Assembly: GCA_913053875.1 (NCBI GenBank)
Contig: CAJXGN010000006.1
Coordinates: 170,482 to 234,481 of the forward strand
Length of the DNA stretch: 64,000 bases
Reading direction: 5' to 3'
Source of the DNA: an uncultured Agromyces sp.
GTDB taxonomy: Bacteria; Actinomycetota; Actinomycetes; Actinomycetales; Microbacteriaceae
Positions 32,537 through 41,372 of the stretch are shown here, piece after piece. Position numbers and translations under genes: made by a program. The notes beneath the pieces were generated by a model, which did not search any database, was not told where the DNA came from, and saw nothing but the letters and a program-made list of their open reading frames with translations. The stretch's first letter is position 1, and the number at the start of each line of letters is the position of its first letter.

Positions 32537-32652
32537 GCCGATTTCCGAGGGCGGTTTTGAGCAGGGTGGCGGACGTGTCTCCGAAACGCATGGGAACGAC
32601 CCCTGATTCCTGCCGTGAACGGCCCGTGAATCCGCAGGGAATCGGCTCTGGC

Positions 32653-32658
32653 TAGGAT
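32653..32658 (+). promoter_or_regulatory. -10 box TAGGAT, leaderless start of trpD
   Basis: TAGGAT is followed by 6 nt (CGTGGC) and the trpD ATG. There is no Shine-Dalgarno sequence. Confidence 0.55.
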
Positions 32659-32664
32659 CGTGGC

Positions 32665-33717
32665 ATGCCCGAGACCCCCACCTGGCCGTCGGTCCTGACC
32701 ACCCTCCTCGACCGCGAGGACCTGAGCGTCGCCGATGCGGCGTGGTGCATGGAACAGGTGATGACTGGCGACGCCACACCCGCCCAGCTCGCCGCCTTCC
32801 TCGTGGCGCTGCGCGCGAAGGGGGAGACCGTCGACGAGGTCGTCGGGTTCCGCGACGCGATCCTCGACCACGCGGTCGCCCTCGACGTCGACCCGATGGC
32901 GCTCGACATCGTCGGCACGGGCGGCGACCGCGTCGGCACGGTGAACGTGTCGACCATGGCATCGATCGTCGCGGCAGCATCCGGAGCGCCCGTGGTCAAG
33001 CACGGCAACCGCGCGGCCAGCTCGGCGTCCGGGTCGTCCGACGTGCTCGCCGCGCTCGGCGTCGACCTGGGCATCGACCCGTCGCGCGTGGCATCCGTGC
33101 TCGACGAGGTGGGCATCACGTTCGTCTACGCGGCCGCATTCCACCCCGGCTTCCGCCACGCAGGTCCCACGCGCGCCGACCTCGGCATCCCGACCGTCTT
33201 CAACATCCTCGGCCCGCTGTGCAACCCGGCCCGCGCCGAGGCGTCCGCCGTCGGGGTGGCGCAGCTCGACCGGGTGCCGCTCATCGTCGGCGTCTTCCAG
33301 ACCCGCGGCGCGACCGCACTGGTGTTCCGTGGCGACGACGGGCTCGACGAGCTGACGACGACGGGGCACAGCCACATCTGGGAGGTCTCGGGCGGCACGG
33401 TGCGCGAGCACGACCTGGACCCGCGCGACCTGGGCATCGCCCGCGCCGACATCGCCGACCTGCTGGGCGGCGATGCGGCGCACAACGCCGGGGTGGTGCG
33501 CGAGGTGTTCGGCGGGGCCGCCGGGCCGGTGCGCGACATCGTGCTGCTGAACGCGGCGGCGGGCCTCGTCTCGTATGAGCTCGCTCGGGACCCCGCCCAG
33601 CTGCAGCGGAGCATCCTCGACCGGTTCCGCGAGCAGCTCGCGGTCGCCGCGGAGGCGATCGACTCGGGTGCGGCCGCGGCCAAGCTCGACGCGTGGGTGC
33701 GGGCGACCGTCAGCTGA
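32665..33717 (+). CDS. trpD: Anthranilate phosphoribosyltransferase
   Basis: Second step of tryptophan synthesis from anthranilate, using PRPP. The 350-residue protein shows the PRPP site [14 protein letters not shown], the anthranilate site KHGNRAASS, the FHPGFRH segment and [11 protein letters not shown]. It is divergent from ctaE, a neighbourhood also seen in other actinobacteria. Its end overlaps glpK by 8 bp in a palindromic GTCAGCTGAC, so both proteins end Val-Ser. Confidence 0.95.
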   Translation: MPETPTWPSVLTTLLDREDLSVADAAWCMEQVMTGDATPAQLAAFLVALRAKGETVDEVVGFRDAILDHAVALDVDPMALDIVGTGGDRVGTVNVSTMASIVAAASGAPVVKHGNRAASSASGSSDVLAALGVDLGIDPSRVASVLDEVGITFVYAAAFHPGFRHAGPTRADLGIPTVFNILGPLCNPARAEASAVGVAQLDRVPLIVGVFQTRGATALVFRGDDGLDELTTTGHSHIWEVSGGTVREHDLDPRDLGIARADIADLLGGDAAHNAGVVREVFGGAAGPVRDIVLLNAAAGLVSYELARDPAQLQRSILDRFREQLAVAAEAIDSGAAAAKLDAWVRATVS

Positions 33718-35224
33718 CGTCCTCGTCGACCCAGTCGAACGTCTTCGTCACGGCCTTGCGCCACTGGCGCATGAGGCGTGCGCGCTCCTCATCGTCGATT
33801 GCGGGCTCCCAACGGCGGTCCTCGCGCCAGTTGGCGCGGAGCTCGTCGAGGTCGCTCCAGACGCCGGTCGCGAGCCCCGCGGCGTAGGCGGCGCCGAGCG
33901 CGGTGGTCTCGGCAACGACGGGGCGCACGACGGGCATGCCGAGGATGTCGGCCTGGAACTGCAGCAGCGTGTCGTTGGCGGTCATGCCCCCGTCGACCTT
34001 CAACTCGGTGGGCGGCGTGCCCGTGTCGGCGATCACGGCGTCGAGCACCTCGCGCGACTGGAACGCGGTCGACTCGAGCACCGCACGGGCCAGGTGCCCC
34101 TTGTTGACGAAGCGGGTGAGGCCGACGAGCGCGCCACGGGCGTCGGGGCGCCAGTGGGGGGCGTAGAGACCGGAGAAGGCGGGCACGAAGTAGGCGCCGC
34201 CATTGTCGTCGACGGTCTTCGCGATGGTCTCGATCTCAGCGGCGTCCGAGATGAGCCCCAGGTTGTCGCGCACCCACTGCACGAGCGAGCCGGTCACCGC
34301 GATCGACCCCTCGAGCGCGTAGTGCGGCGGGGCATCGCCGAGGCGGTACCCGACCGTGGTGAGCAGGCCGTTGGCCGAGCGCACGATCTCCTCGCCCGTG
34401 TTCACGATCAGGAAGTTGCCGGTGCCGTAGGTGTTCTTGGACTCGCCCGCGTCGAACGCCGCTTGTCCGAAGGTCGCCGCCTGCTGGTCGCCGAGGATGC
34501 CGGCGATGGGCGTCTCGCGCAGCAGGCTCGACGGTGCCGCGGTGCCGTAGACCTCCGACGACGAGCGGATGTCGGGCAGCATCGCCCGCGGCACGTCGAA
34601 CGCCTCCAGGATCTCGTCGCTCCACTGCAGGGTCTCGAGGTCCATGAAGAGGGTGCGGCTGGCGTTCGTGACATCCGTGGCGTGCACCCCGGCCGAGGGT
34701 CCGCCGGTGAGGTTCCAGAGCAGCCACGTGTCGATCGTGCCGAAGAGCAGCTCGCCCGCCTCGGCACGTGCCCGGGCGCCATCGACGTGCTCGAGGATCC
34801 ACGCGAGCTTCGTGCCGGCGAAGTACGTGTTGAGCGGCAGGCCGGTCGTCGCGGCGAACCGGTCGCGGCCCCCTTCCGCGGCCAGCCGGTCGACGATCGG
34901 CTGCGTGCGCGTGTCCTGCCAGACGATCGCGTTGTACACCGGGAGCCCGGTGGTGCGATCCCACACCACGGCCGTCTCCCGCTGGTTCGTGATGCCGATC
35001 GCGCGGATGTCGTGGCGGGTGATGCTCGCCTTGCCGAGGGCCTGGCCGATGACCTCGCCGGTGTTGCGCCAGATCTCGACGGGATCGTGCTCCACCCAGC
35101 CTGCGCGGGGGAGGATCTGCCGGTGCTCCAGCTGGCCGGTCGAGACCGTGCGCCCGTCTCGATCGAACACCATCGCACGCGTGCTCGTGGTGCCCTGGTC
35201 GATCGCGATCACGTACTCGCCCAT
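33710..35224 (-). CDS. glpK: Glycerol kinase
   Basis: Phosphorylates glycerol to glycerol 3-phosphate. The 504-residue FGGY kinase has the N-terminal ATP motif [14 protein letters not shown], the glycerol-binding [20 protein letters not shown] and the C-terminal [18 protein letters not shown]. The ATG at 35224 is preceded by GGGAGG. It is divergent from dhaKLM, so glycerol and dihydroxyacetone use sit together. No glycerol facilitator or glycerol-3-phosphate dehydrogenase is seen nearby. Confidence 0.96.
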   Translation of the reverse strand: MGEYVIAIDQGTTSTRAMVFDRDGRTVSTGQLEHRQILPRAGWVEHDPVEIWRNTGEVIGQALGKASITRHDIRAIGITNQRETAVVWDRTTGLPVYNAIVWQDTRTQPIVDRLAAEGGRDRFAATTGLPLNTYFAGTKLAWILEHVDGARARAEAGELLFGTIDTWLLWNLTGGPSAGVHATDVTNASRTLFMDLETLQWSDEILEAFDVPRAMLPDIRSSSEVYGTAAPSSLLRETPIAGILGDQQAATFGQAAFDAGESKNTYGTGNFLIVNTGEEIVRSANGLLTTVGYRLGDAPPHYALEGSIAVTGSLVQWVRDNLGLISDAAEIETIAKTVDDNGGAYFVPAFSGLYAPHWRPDARGALVGLTRFVNKGHLARAVLESTAFQSREVLDAVIADTGTPPTELKVDGGMTANDTLLQFQADILGMPVVRPVVAETTALGAAYAAGLATGVWSDLDELRANWREDRRWEPAIDDEERARLMRQWRKAVTKTFDWVDEDVS

Positions 35225-35388
35225 CAGCGTGCCTCCCGGTCGCGCATCGACGCGCGGCATCCACGATACCGACGCGGCCCGTCGCCCGACAGCGCCGGCT
35301 CCGGGGCTGACGGCCCGCCCGCGGCGGCGTAGGTTGGGCTCGGGTGCCGCATCGCCGCGCAGTGCCCACGGCGCACGAGGGGAGGGCC

Positions 35389-36390
35389 ATGAAGAAGCTG
35401 ATCAACGACCCGGTCGACGTGGTCGCCGAGTCCGTGGCTGGGTTCGGCGCGGCGCACGCCGACATCGTCCGCGTGGTGGCCGACCCGCTCCACGTGGTGC
35501 GGCGCGACGCGCCGGTGGCAGGGAAGGTGGCCCTCGTGAGCGGTGGCGGCAGCGGCCACGAGCCGCTGCACGCCGGATACGTGGGCCACGGCATGCTGGA
35601 CGCCGCCGTGCCGGGCGCGGTGTTCACCTCGCCCACGCCCGACCGCATCCTGGCGGCGATGCAGGCGGTGGACGCCGGTGCCGGCGTGCTGCTCATCGTG
35701 AAGAACTACACGGGCGACGTGCTGAACTTCGAGACCGCGGCCGAGCTCGCTGCCGCGCAGGGAATCGACGTCCGCACGGTGGTCACCGACGACGACGTCG
35801 CCGTGACGGACTCGCTGTACACGGCCGGGCGCCGGGGCACGGGCGGCACCGTCCTCGTGGAGCGCATCGCGGGCGCGGCGGCGGAACGCGGCGACGACCT
35901 CGACGCGGTCGCGTCCATCGCCGCGGCCGTCAACGCGGACGCCCGGTCGATGGGGGTCGCGCTGACGCCGTGCACCGTGCCCCACTCGGGTGAGCCCAGC
36001 TTCGCCCTGGCCGAGGACGAGATGGAGTTCGGCATCGGCATCCACGGCGAGCCGGGGCGGGAGACGCTCCCCATGGAGGCCGCCGACCGGATCGTCGACC
36101 GGCTGCTCGACGTGATCCTGCCCGACCTGCCCTTCGCCTCCGGGGACCGCGTGCTCCTCATGACCGACGGCATGGGCGGCACGCCGCTGGCCGAGCTGTA
36201 CATCGCGCACCGGCGCGCGTCGGAGCGACTGGCGGAGGAGGGCATCGAGGTGGTGCGATCGCTCGTGGGCGACCACGTGACGGCGCTCGAGATGCAGGGT
36301 TGTGCACTGACGGTGCTGCGCCTCGACGACGAGCGCATCGAGTTGTGGGATGCTCCCGTGCAGACGGCGTCGTTGCGGTGGCGGCGCTAG
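35389..36390 (+). CDS. dhaK: Dihydroxyacetone kinase subunit DhaK
   Basis: Binds dihydroxyacetone covalently through a histidine for phosphoryl transfer from DhaL. The 333-residue protein has the substrate-pocket [15 protein letters not shown], the [13 protein letters not shown] segment and the substrate-binding His in GIGIHGEPG. The ATG at 35389 follows GGGGAGGG. It is the first gene of dhaKLM. Confidence 0.95.
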   Translation: MKKLINDPVDVVAESVAGFGAAHADIVRVVADPLHVVRRDAPVAGKVALVSGGGSGHEPLHAGYVGHGMLDAAVPGAVFTSPTPDRILAAMQAVDAGAGVLLIVKNYTGDVLNFETAAELAAAQGIDVRTVVTDDDVAVTDSLYTAGRRGTGGTVLVERIAGAAAERGDDLDAVASIAAAVNADARSMGVALTPCTVPHSGEPSFALAEDEMEFGIGIHGEPGRETLPMEAADRIVDRLLDVILPDLPFASGDRVLLMTDGMGGTPLAELYIAHRRASERLAEEGIEVVRSLVGDHVTALEMQGCALTVLRLDDERIELWDAPVQTASLRWRR

Positions 36391-36416
36391 CGGCGGCGCC
36401 GGGAGTGAGGAGTGGC

Positions 36417-37073
36417 ATGGACGTAGACAGCAACTGGGCGACCGACTGGGTGCGGCGGAGCGCCGACGCCGTCGCCGCGCACAAGGCCGACCTCGCCGCG
36501 CTCGACCGCGCGATCGGCGACGGCGACCACGGCGAGAACCTGGACCGCGGCTACCGGGCCGCGCTCGCGGCGCTCGACGGCCTGGGCGACGACGCGACGC
36601 CGGCCGATGCGCTCATGCTCGTCGCGACGACCCTCATCTCCAACGTCGGCGGTGCGGCCGGCCCGCTGTACGGCACGGCGTTCCTGAAGGCATCGGGCGC
36701 CGCCCAGGGGCTCGACGAGCTCGGGCCGTCGGACGTGGTCGCGATCCTCACCGCGGCACGCGACGGAATCGTGCTGCGCGGCAAGGCCGAACCCGGTGAC
36801 AAGACGATGGTCGATGCGTGGACTCCCGCGGTCGAGGCGGCGAGCGCGGCAGCGGCGGCCGGGTCCGACGTGCGAGCGGTGCTGGAGGCTGCTGCTGGTG
36901 CGGCCGAGCGGGGCGCGGTCGACACCGAGCCGCTCGTCGCCCGGAAGGGACGGGCGAGCTATCTGGGCGAGCGATCGGCCGGCCACCGCGACCCGGGGGC
37001 GGAGTCGACCGCGCTGCTGCTGCGCGCAGCGGCCGAGGCGGCGGCGGATGCGGCGGAGCGCCGTGGCAGCTGA
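36417..37073 (+). CDS. dhaL: Dihydroxyacetone kinase subunit DhaL
   Basis: Carries tightly bound ADP, which DhaM re-phosphorylates. The 218-residue protein has the metal-binding aspartates and histidine in AIGDGDHGENLDRG, then LISNVGGAAGPLYG and PGDKTMVDAW. It follows dhaK by 26 bp with GGGAGTGAGG upstream of the ATG. The last 11 bp overlap dhaM. Confidence 0.95.
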   Translation: MDVDSNWATDWVRRSADAVAAHKADLAALDRAIGDGDHGENLDRGYRAALAALDGLGDDATPADALMLVATTLISNVGGAAGPLYGTAFLKASGAAQGLDELGPSDVVAILTAARDGIVLRGKAEPGDKTMVDAWTPAVEAASAAAAAGSDVRAVLEAAAGAAERGAVDTEPLVARKGRASYLGERSAGHRDPGAESTALLLRAAAEAAADAAERRGS

Positions 37074-37761
37074 CCCGAACGCGCCCAGGGTCGGGCTCGT
37101 GTTCGTCTCGCACTCGGCGGCCATCGCCGACGGCTTGGTGGAGCTCGCCCGGCAGATGGCGGAGGACGTGGTGCTGGTCGCCGCGGGCGGCACCGACGAC
37201 GGCGGCATCGGCACGAGCTTCGCGAAGGTGTCGGAGGGCATCGCTCGTGCGGACGCCGGCAGCGGCGCCGCGGTCCTGTTCGACCTGGGCAGCGCGGTGC
37301 TGACCGCGGAGACGGCGCTGGACTTCGTCGACGACGACCAGCGGGCACGCGTGCGGGTGGTGGATGCGCCGCTGGTCGAGGGCGGAGTCGCCGCAGCGGT
37401 GGCCGCGCAGACGGGCGGCACGCTGGACGAGGTGGTCGCCGCCGCGAGCGGGGCGTCGCGGGGCGAGGCGGCGGGCGAGACGCCGCCCGCCGACCCGGGC
37501 CGGCCGCGATACGAACGCACGGTCACGCTCCGCAACGAGGCGGGCCTGCACGCCCGCCCCGCGGCCGAGTTCGTGCGCCTCGCGAGCACCTTCGACGCGC
37601 ACGTGTTCGTCGACGGGAAGGACGCGAAGAGCCTGTTGGCGATCATGTCGCTGGGGGCGGTGCGCGGCGACGCCGTCACCATCTCGTCCGACGACACGCG
37701 GGCGCGCTCCGCGGTCGACGCGCTCGCGGAGCTCGTCGAGTCGGGGTTCGGCGAGGGCTGA
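37063..37761 (+). CDS. dhaM: DhaM phosphotransferase with fused HPr domain
   Basis: Passes phosphate from the PTS to DhaL-bound ADP. Residues 1-130 form an EIIA-Man-like domain (VGLVFVSHSAAIADGL, with the phosphorylated His). An HPr domain follows after a Pro/Gly/Ala-rich linker (GLHARPAAEFV with the His, and KSLLAIMSLGA with the regulatory-type Ser). The EI-like third domain of E. coli DhaM is absent, so EI must act from elsewhere. The GTG at 37063 follows GGAG and overlaps the end of dhaL. Confidence 0.92.
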   Translation: MAADPNAPRVGLVFVSHSAAIADGLVELARQMAEDVVLVAAGGTDDGGIGTSFAKVSEGIARADAGSGAAVLFDLGSAVLTAETALDFVDDDQRARVRVVDAPLVEGGVAAAVAAQTGGTLDEVVAAASGASRGEAAGETPPADPGRPRYERTVTLRNEAGLHARPAAEFVRLASTFDAHVFVDGKDAKSLLAIMSLGAVRGDAVTISSDDTRARSAVDALAELVESGFGEG

Positions 37762-37768
37762 CCCGGGG

Positions 37769-39448
37769 TCAGTTGCCTCCCGCGACGCGGATGTCGGCCC
37801 CCGTCGTGTACGACGCGTCCGCGCTGAACAGGTAGGCCACGGCTCCGGCGATCTCGTGCGGCTCGCCCGCGCGACGCATCGGGATGTTCGGCGCGCGCTC
37901 CTCGGGCGCGTTCGGCCGACCGGCATCCGCGTGGATCTCGGTGTGGGTCGTGCCGGGCGAGACCGTGTTCACGCGCACGCCGACCGCGGCGAACTCCTTG
38001 GCGAGCCCGGTCGTGAGCGCGTTGAGCGCCGCCTTGCTCATCGCGTACGGCACGTACGTGTGCGGTGCGCCACTCGTGGCCGCTCCGGAGGAGATGTTCA
38101 CGATGCATCCGCCCTCGCCGCCGCGGTCGGTGGCCATGTGCGCGATGGCATCCTTCGCGAGCAGCAGCGGCGCGCGCACGTTGACGTCGAGCACAAGCTG
38201 CGCCTCGTCGTCGTCGACGTCGAGGAACTCGCCGATGCGGCCGGTGATGCCTGCGTTGTTGACGAGCCCGGTGATGCGCCCGAAGTGGTCGAGCACCGAC
38301 GGCACGAGCGCGCGCACCTGGGCGAGGTCGGCGAGGTCCGCGCGCAGCACGGCCACCTCGCTGCCCGCTGCGCGGCAGTCGTCGGCGACCTCGCGCACCT
38401 CGTCGGCGCGGACCCGGTAGGTGAGTGCGAGGTCGTGCCCGTCGGCGGCGAGCCTGCGGGCGATCGCGGCGCCGATGCCGCGTCCGCCACCGGTGACGAG
38501 GGTGACGGGGCGTGGGGCGGATGCTGCGGGGTCGGCCATGCGCCCACGATATGCCCGAGCGCCGGACCCGGGGAACTGCACGAGGAACGTGCCGAGCGCG
38601 ACGACACCGAGCGCCGCCCATTGCAGCGGAGCGAGTGGCTCGGCGAGGAAGATCGCCGCGAGCACCGCGATCTGGATGAGCATCGTGTTGTTGATCGCCG
38701 CGGACGGCGCGGCGCGGAGGGTGCGCAGGGTGTGGTTCCAGAGGGTCCACGCGATCGCGGTGTTCACCACGGCGAGGACCGCGATGATCACCCAGGCCCG
38801 GCCGCTGACGACCGGAGGTCCCTCGACGGCGAGGCCCGTGCCCAGCAGCGCCAGTGCCCCGATGGCCATCGACGGCGCGGTGATCGCGAGCGCCGAGGCG
38901 TGCGCACGCGCGTTCACCGCTCGGCCGAGCACGGAGGCGGCCGCATTGGCGAGCAGGCCGACGACGGCGACGGCGATGCCCGCGACGGTGGCGCCCGCGC
39001 CGCCCCCGGCAGCGAAGTACGTCACGCCCCCGACGACCGTCAGGGCGAGGCCCAGGACTCCGCTGCGCCCGACCCGCTCGCCGAGCGCCAGCAGCGCCCC
39101 GATCGCGACGGCGACCGGCGTCAGCGAGTAGAAGAGGCTGAGGGTGGCGGCGGGCAGGAGCGCGAGCCCGACGAACTGGGCGCCTTGGGTGATCGCGTAC
39201 ATCACGAGGCCGAGCACCGCGAGTTCGCCCCACCGGCGAGGGTTGAGCGAGCGCAGGTCGGCGCGGACGCCCTGTCGTGCGAGGGCGACGGCGAGGAGGA
39301 TGACGGCGGCGAGCCCGTAGCGCAGTCCCGCGAACGTGAGCGGCGGCAACGCATCGTCGAGCCCGATGCGGATGAGCACCCACGACGACGACCAGAGGAC
39401 GGTGACGAGGAACGCCTGCGCCGTGGCGACGAGCACCTGTCGACGCAT
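37769..39448 (-). CDS. EamA/DMT transporter fused in frame to an SDR oxidoreductase
   Basis: One open frame of 559 residues holds two complete proteins. Residues 1-303 are an EamA drug/metabolite exporter with about ten membrane helices (two five-helix repeats). Residues 304-559 are a classical SDR with TGGGRGIG, NNAGITG, the Ser-Tyr-Lys set (NISSGAA, then YAMSKAALN) and a C-terminal YTTGADIRVAGGN. No stop separates them; the joint reads SGARAYRGRMADPAAS. The SDR may also be made alone from ATG 38539, which has a TATCGT box 6 nt upstream. Whether this is a true fusion, a lost stop or a sequencing error cannot be settled here. Confidence 0.8.
   Translation of the reverse strand: MRRQVLVATAQAFLVTVLWSSSWVLIRIGLDDALPPLTFAGLRYGLAAVILLAVALARQGVRADLRSLNPRRWGELAVLGLVMYAITQGAQFVGLALLPAATLSLFYSLTPVAVAIGALLALGERVGRSGVLGLALTVVGGVTYFAAGGGAGATVAGIAVAVVGLLANAAASVLGRAVNARAHASALAITAPSMAIGALALLGTGLAVEGPPVVSGRAWVIIAVLAVVNTAIAWTLWNHTLRTLRAAPSAAINNTMLIQIAVLAAIFLAEPLAPLQWAALGVVALGTFLVQFPGSGARAYRGRMADPAASAPRPVTLVTGGGRGIGAAIARRLAADGHDLALTYRVRADEVREVADDCRAAGSEVAVLRADLADLAQVRALVPSVLDHFGRITGLVNNAGITGRIGEFLDVDDDEAQLVLDVNVRAPLLLAKDAIAHMATDRGGEGGCIVNISSGAATSGAPHTYVPYAMSKAALNALTTGLAKEFAAVGVRVNTVSPGTTHTEIHADAGRPNAPEERAPNIPMRRAGEPHEIAGAVAYLFSADASYTTGADIRVAGGN
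38546..38551 (-). promoter_or_regulatory. Internal -10 box TATCGT before the SDR start codon
   Basis: On the minus strand TATCGT is followed by GGGCGC and the ATG at 38539 at the boundary of the two fused domains. It fits the leaderless pattern seen at other genes here and suggests that the SDR can be expressed separately. Confidence 0.35.
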
Positions 39449-39493
39449 CCGATCGCGCTCCCGTCCCGGGCGTCGCGCCCGACAGCCCCAGAG

Positions 39494-39499
39494 TAGGGT
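39494..39499 (+). promoter_or_regulatory. -10 box TAGGGT, leaderless start of the DUF6412 gene
   Basis: TAGGGT is followed by 7 nt (GTCGCAC) and the ATG at 39507. Confidence 0.5.
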
Positions 39500-39506
39500 G
39501 TCGCAC

Positions 39507-39806
39507 ATGGCGGAGGCGTCGGTGGTGCTCGCGCGATTCGTCGCGCTCGTCGCCGACGTGCCGGCCGCCGTCGCGGAGGGCGTCGGGTTCGCCGCTCCGC
39601 ATGCCCTGCTGCTCGCCGTCGTCTCGGTCGTCGCGGTCGCGACGGTCCTGGTCGTGCTGCGGGGGCTCGACGTCGCGGTCGACGCGGGGGCGCTGGTCTT
39701 CCGCGGGCAGACCGTCGACCCCTCGCGCCTCCTCGCGCAGTGCGACCCGGATGCGGCGGGCAGCGTGCGCCCGAGGGCTCCGGGCCGCCGGTCGACGGCC
39801 GCGTGA
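39507..39806 (+). CDS. DUF6412-type small membrane protein
   Basis: A 99-residue protein with one or two membrane helices (about 4-24 and 33-53) and a short charged tail ending in Arg-rich sequence. It resembles the DUF6412 proteins of Microbacteriaceae, which usually precede a YidC-like gene, as here. Function unknown. A leaderless -10 box marks its start. Confidence 0.65.
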   Translation: MAEASVVLARFVALVADVPAAVAEGVGFAAPHALLLAVVSVVAVATVLVVLRGLDVAVDAGALVFRGQTVDPSRLLAQCDPDAAGSVRPRAPGRRSTAA

Positions 39807-39901
39807 CGTCGCGTCGCGGACTCGGGCCCGGAGCGCCCGCCCGCTGAACGCACGGCTCGCAGCCGATACGGACCCCATCCGTCATCGACCTCGAGGACAC
39901 C

Positions 39902-40630
39902 ATGAACCCGTTCGACCTGCCCCTGCTCGCCACCATCGTCAACCACGCCGCGACCGCGCTGCTGCGACTGGCCGACCTGCTCGACCCGATCGCCGGACCC
40001 GCGAGCGCCGCCCTCGCGATCGTGCTGGCGACCGCGCTCGTCCGTACCGCGCTGGTGCCGCTCGGCGTCGCCCAGGCGCGCGCCGAGCGGGACCGGCGAC
40101 GGCTCGCCCCGCGTGTCGCCGGTCTCCGCAAGCGGTACCGCGACCGCCCCGACCGCCTGCAGGCCGAACTGCGGTCCCTCTACGCGGCCGAGGGCGTGTC
40201 GCCCGCTGGCGGCTGCCTGCCCGCGCTCGCACAGGCGCCGGTGCTCTCCTTCGCCTACGCGACGCTCGTGCTGCCCACGATCGCGGGACACCAGAACGTG
40301 ATCCTGAGCGCGACGGCGTTCGGCGTGCCGCTGGGCGACTCGTTCGCGGCGGCAGCCGCGGCATCCGCCCTGTCGCCGACGCTCGTCGCGATCACCCTCG
40401 TGCTCGTCGCGGTCGCACTGCTCGCGGGCGAGCTCTCACGTCGGGCGTTCGCGCCGGACGACCCGGCCCTGCCCGCATGGGCGCGCCGCTCCACCGGCCT
40501 CCTGCAGTTCCTGACGGCGGCGCTGGTGCCCTTCGTGCCGGTCGCCGCCGGCGTCTACCTCGCCGCGACGGTGACCTGGACGCTGGGGCAGCGGCTCGTG
40601 CTGCAGCGCGTGTTCGCGTCGCGCGCGTGA
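39902..40630 (+). CDS. YidC/Oxa1 family membrane protein insertase homologue
   Basis: A 242-residue membrane protein of the Oxa1/YidC/Alb3 superfamily. It has the first core helix (ALAIVLATALVRTALVPLGVAQ), the cytoplasmic coiled-coil loop (ARAERDRRRLAPRVAGLRKRYRDRP), GCLPALAQAPVLSFAYA and three further helices. It is shorter than the main YidC and lies away from rnpA-rpmH, so it is probably a second, specialised copy paired with the DUF6412 gene. The ATG at 39902 lies 95 bp after that gene. Confidence 0.82.
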   Translation: MNPFDLPLLATIVNHAATALLRLADLLDPIAGPASAALAIVLATALVRTALVPLGVAQARAERDRRRLAPRVAGLRKRYRDRPDRLQAELRSLYAAEGVSPAGGCLPALAQAPVLSFAYATLVLPTIAGHQNVILSATAFGVPLGDSFAAAAAASALSPTLVAITLVLVAVALLAGELSRRAFAPDDPALPAWARRSTGLLQFLTAALVPFVPVAAGVYLAATVTWTLGQRLVLQRVFASRA

Positions 40631-40635
40631 GGGAT

Positions 40636-40691
40636 GTCAAGTCAACTTGACTCGCCGGCTGCGGTGACCTACGGTGTCAAGCACACTTGAC
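40636..40691 (+). promoter_or_regulatory. Promoter with twin GTCAAG-N4-CTTGAC operators
   Basis: Two palindromes of identical form, GTCAAG-N4-CTTGAC, occur at 40636-40651 and 40676-40691, exactly 40 bp apart. A promoter is laid through them: TTGACT at 40647-40652, 17-bp spacer, TACGGT at 40670-40675. The first operator overlaps the -35 box and the second covers the start point. This is the layout of a repressed, probably autoregulated promoter for the two genes downstream, the second of which codes an XRE repressor. Confidence 0.75.
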
Positions 40692-40712
40692 ACGGGTGCG
40701 GGAGGCAGGCGC

Positions 40713-41129
40713 ATGGCATCGGAGCAGTCGTCGGGGGCGGCGAGGCAGTGGGGCGCGACGGGAGGGCTGTTCGCCTGGACGGTCGCGTGGCTGGTCACCC
40801 TCGCCGTCGCGCGATTCGGACCGGAACTCGTCTGGAGCGAGAACGCGGTGGCGGGCTGGATCGCGGTCGGTGCGAACCTCACCGTGGGCGTCGGCTGGAT
40901 CATCGCGTTCCGACGGTACCTCCGCTCCATCGACGAGCTGCAGCGGAAGATTCAGCAGGACGCACTGGGCATCACGCTCGGCATCGGCTGGACCGTCGGC
41001 TTCGCGAGCTTCGTCGCCGCCGACGCCGGCCTGCTCCTCGGCGGCGGGCTCGACGTGGCCGTCTTCACGGCCGGTCTCGGGCTCGTCTACCTCCTCGCCG
41101 TCGGCATCGGAATGGTGCGCTACCGATGA
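40713..41129 (+). CDS. Four-helix membrane protein paired with an XRE regulator
   Basis: A 138-residue membrane protein not assigned to a named function. Four helices are predicted near 18-35, 47-66, 83-103 and 110-132, with a basic loop FRRYLRSIDELQRKIQQDA between the second and third. Proteins of this size are often coded just before a very short XRE regulator. RBS GGGAGGCAG precedes the ATG at 40713. The gene is controlled by the twin-operator promoter and overlaps the regulator by 4 bp. Confidence 0.75.
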   Translation: MASEQSSGAARQWGATGGLFAWTVAWLVTLAVARFGPELVWSENAVAGWIAVGANLTVGVGWIIAFRRYLRSIDELQRKIQQDALGITLGIGWTVGFASFVAADAGLLLGGGLDVAVFTAGLGLVYLLAVGIGMVRYR

Positions 41130-41317
41130 GGAACCGCATCGCAGCGCTGCGCGCAGACCGTGGGCTGACCCAGGCCGCGCTCGCCCAGCGCATCGACGTG
41201 TCGAGGCAGACGATCAACGCGATCGAGACCGGGAAGTTCGACCCGAGCCTGCCGGTCGCGTTCCGGCTCGCTCGCGAGTTCGACCTCGCCATCGAGGAGA
41301 TCTTCCTCGCCGAGTGA
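41126..41317 (+). CDS. Small XRE-family helix-turn-helix regulator
   Basis: A 63-residue protein that is almost only a Cro/C1 helix-turn-helix: IAALRADRGLTQAALAQRI then VSRQTINAIETGKFDPSL, followed by LAREFDLAIEEIFLAE. Its ATGA start overlaps the stop of the membrane-protein gene. It probably binds the GTCAAG-N4-CTTGAC palindromes as a dimer and represses its own operon; this is inferred from layout. Confidence 0.88.
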   Translation: MRNRIAALRADRGLTQAALAQRIDVSRQTINAIETGKFDPSLPVAFRLAREFDLAIEEIFLAE

Positions 41318-41372
41318 CGAGGGCTGGGGACGGATGCGTCCGGACCTCCGCGATCGCGGCAATATTGCACCT

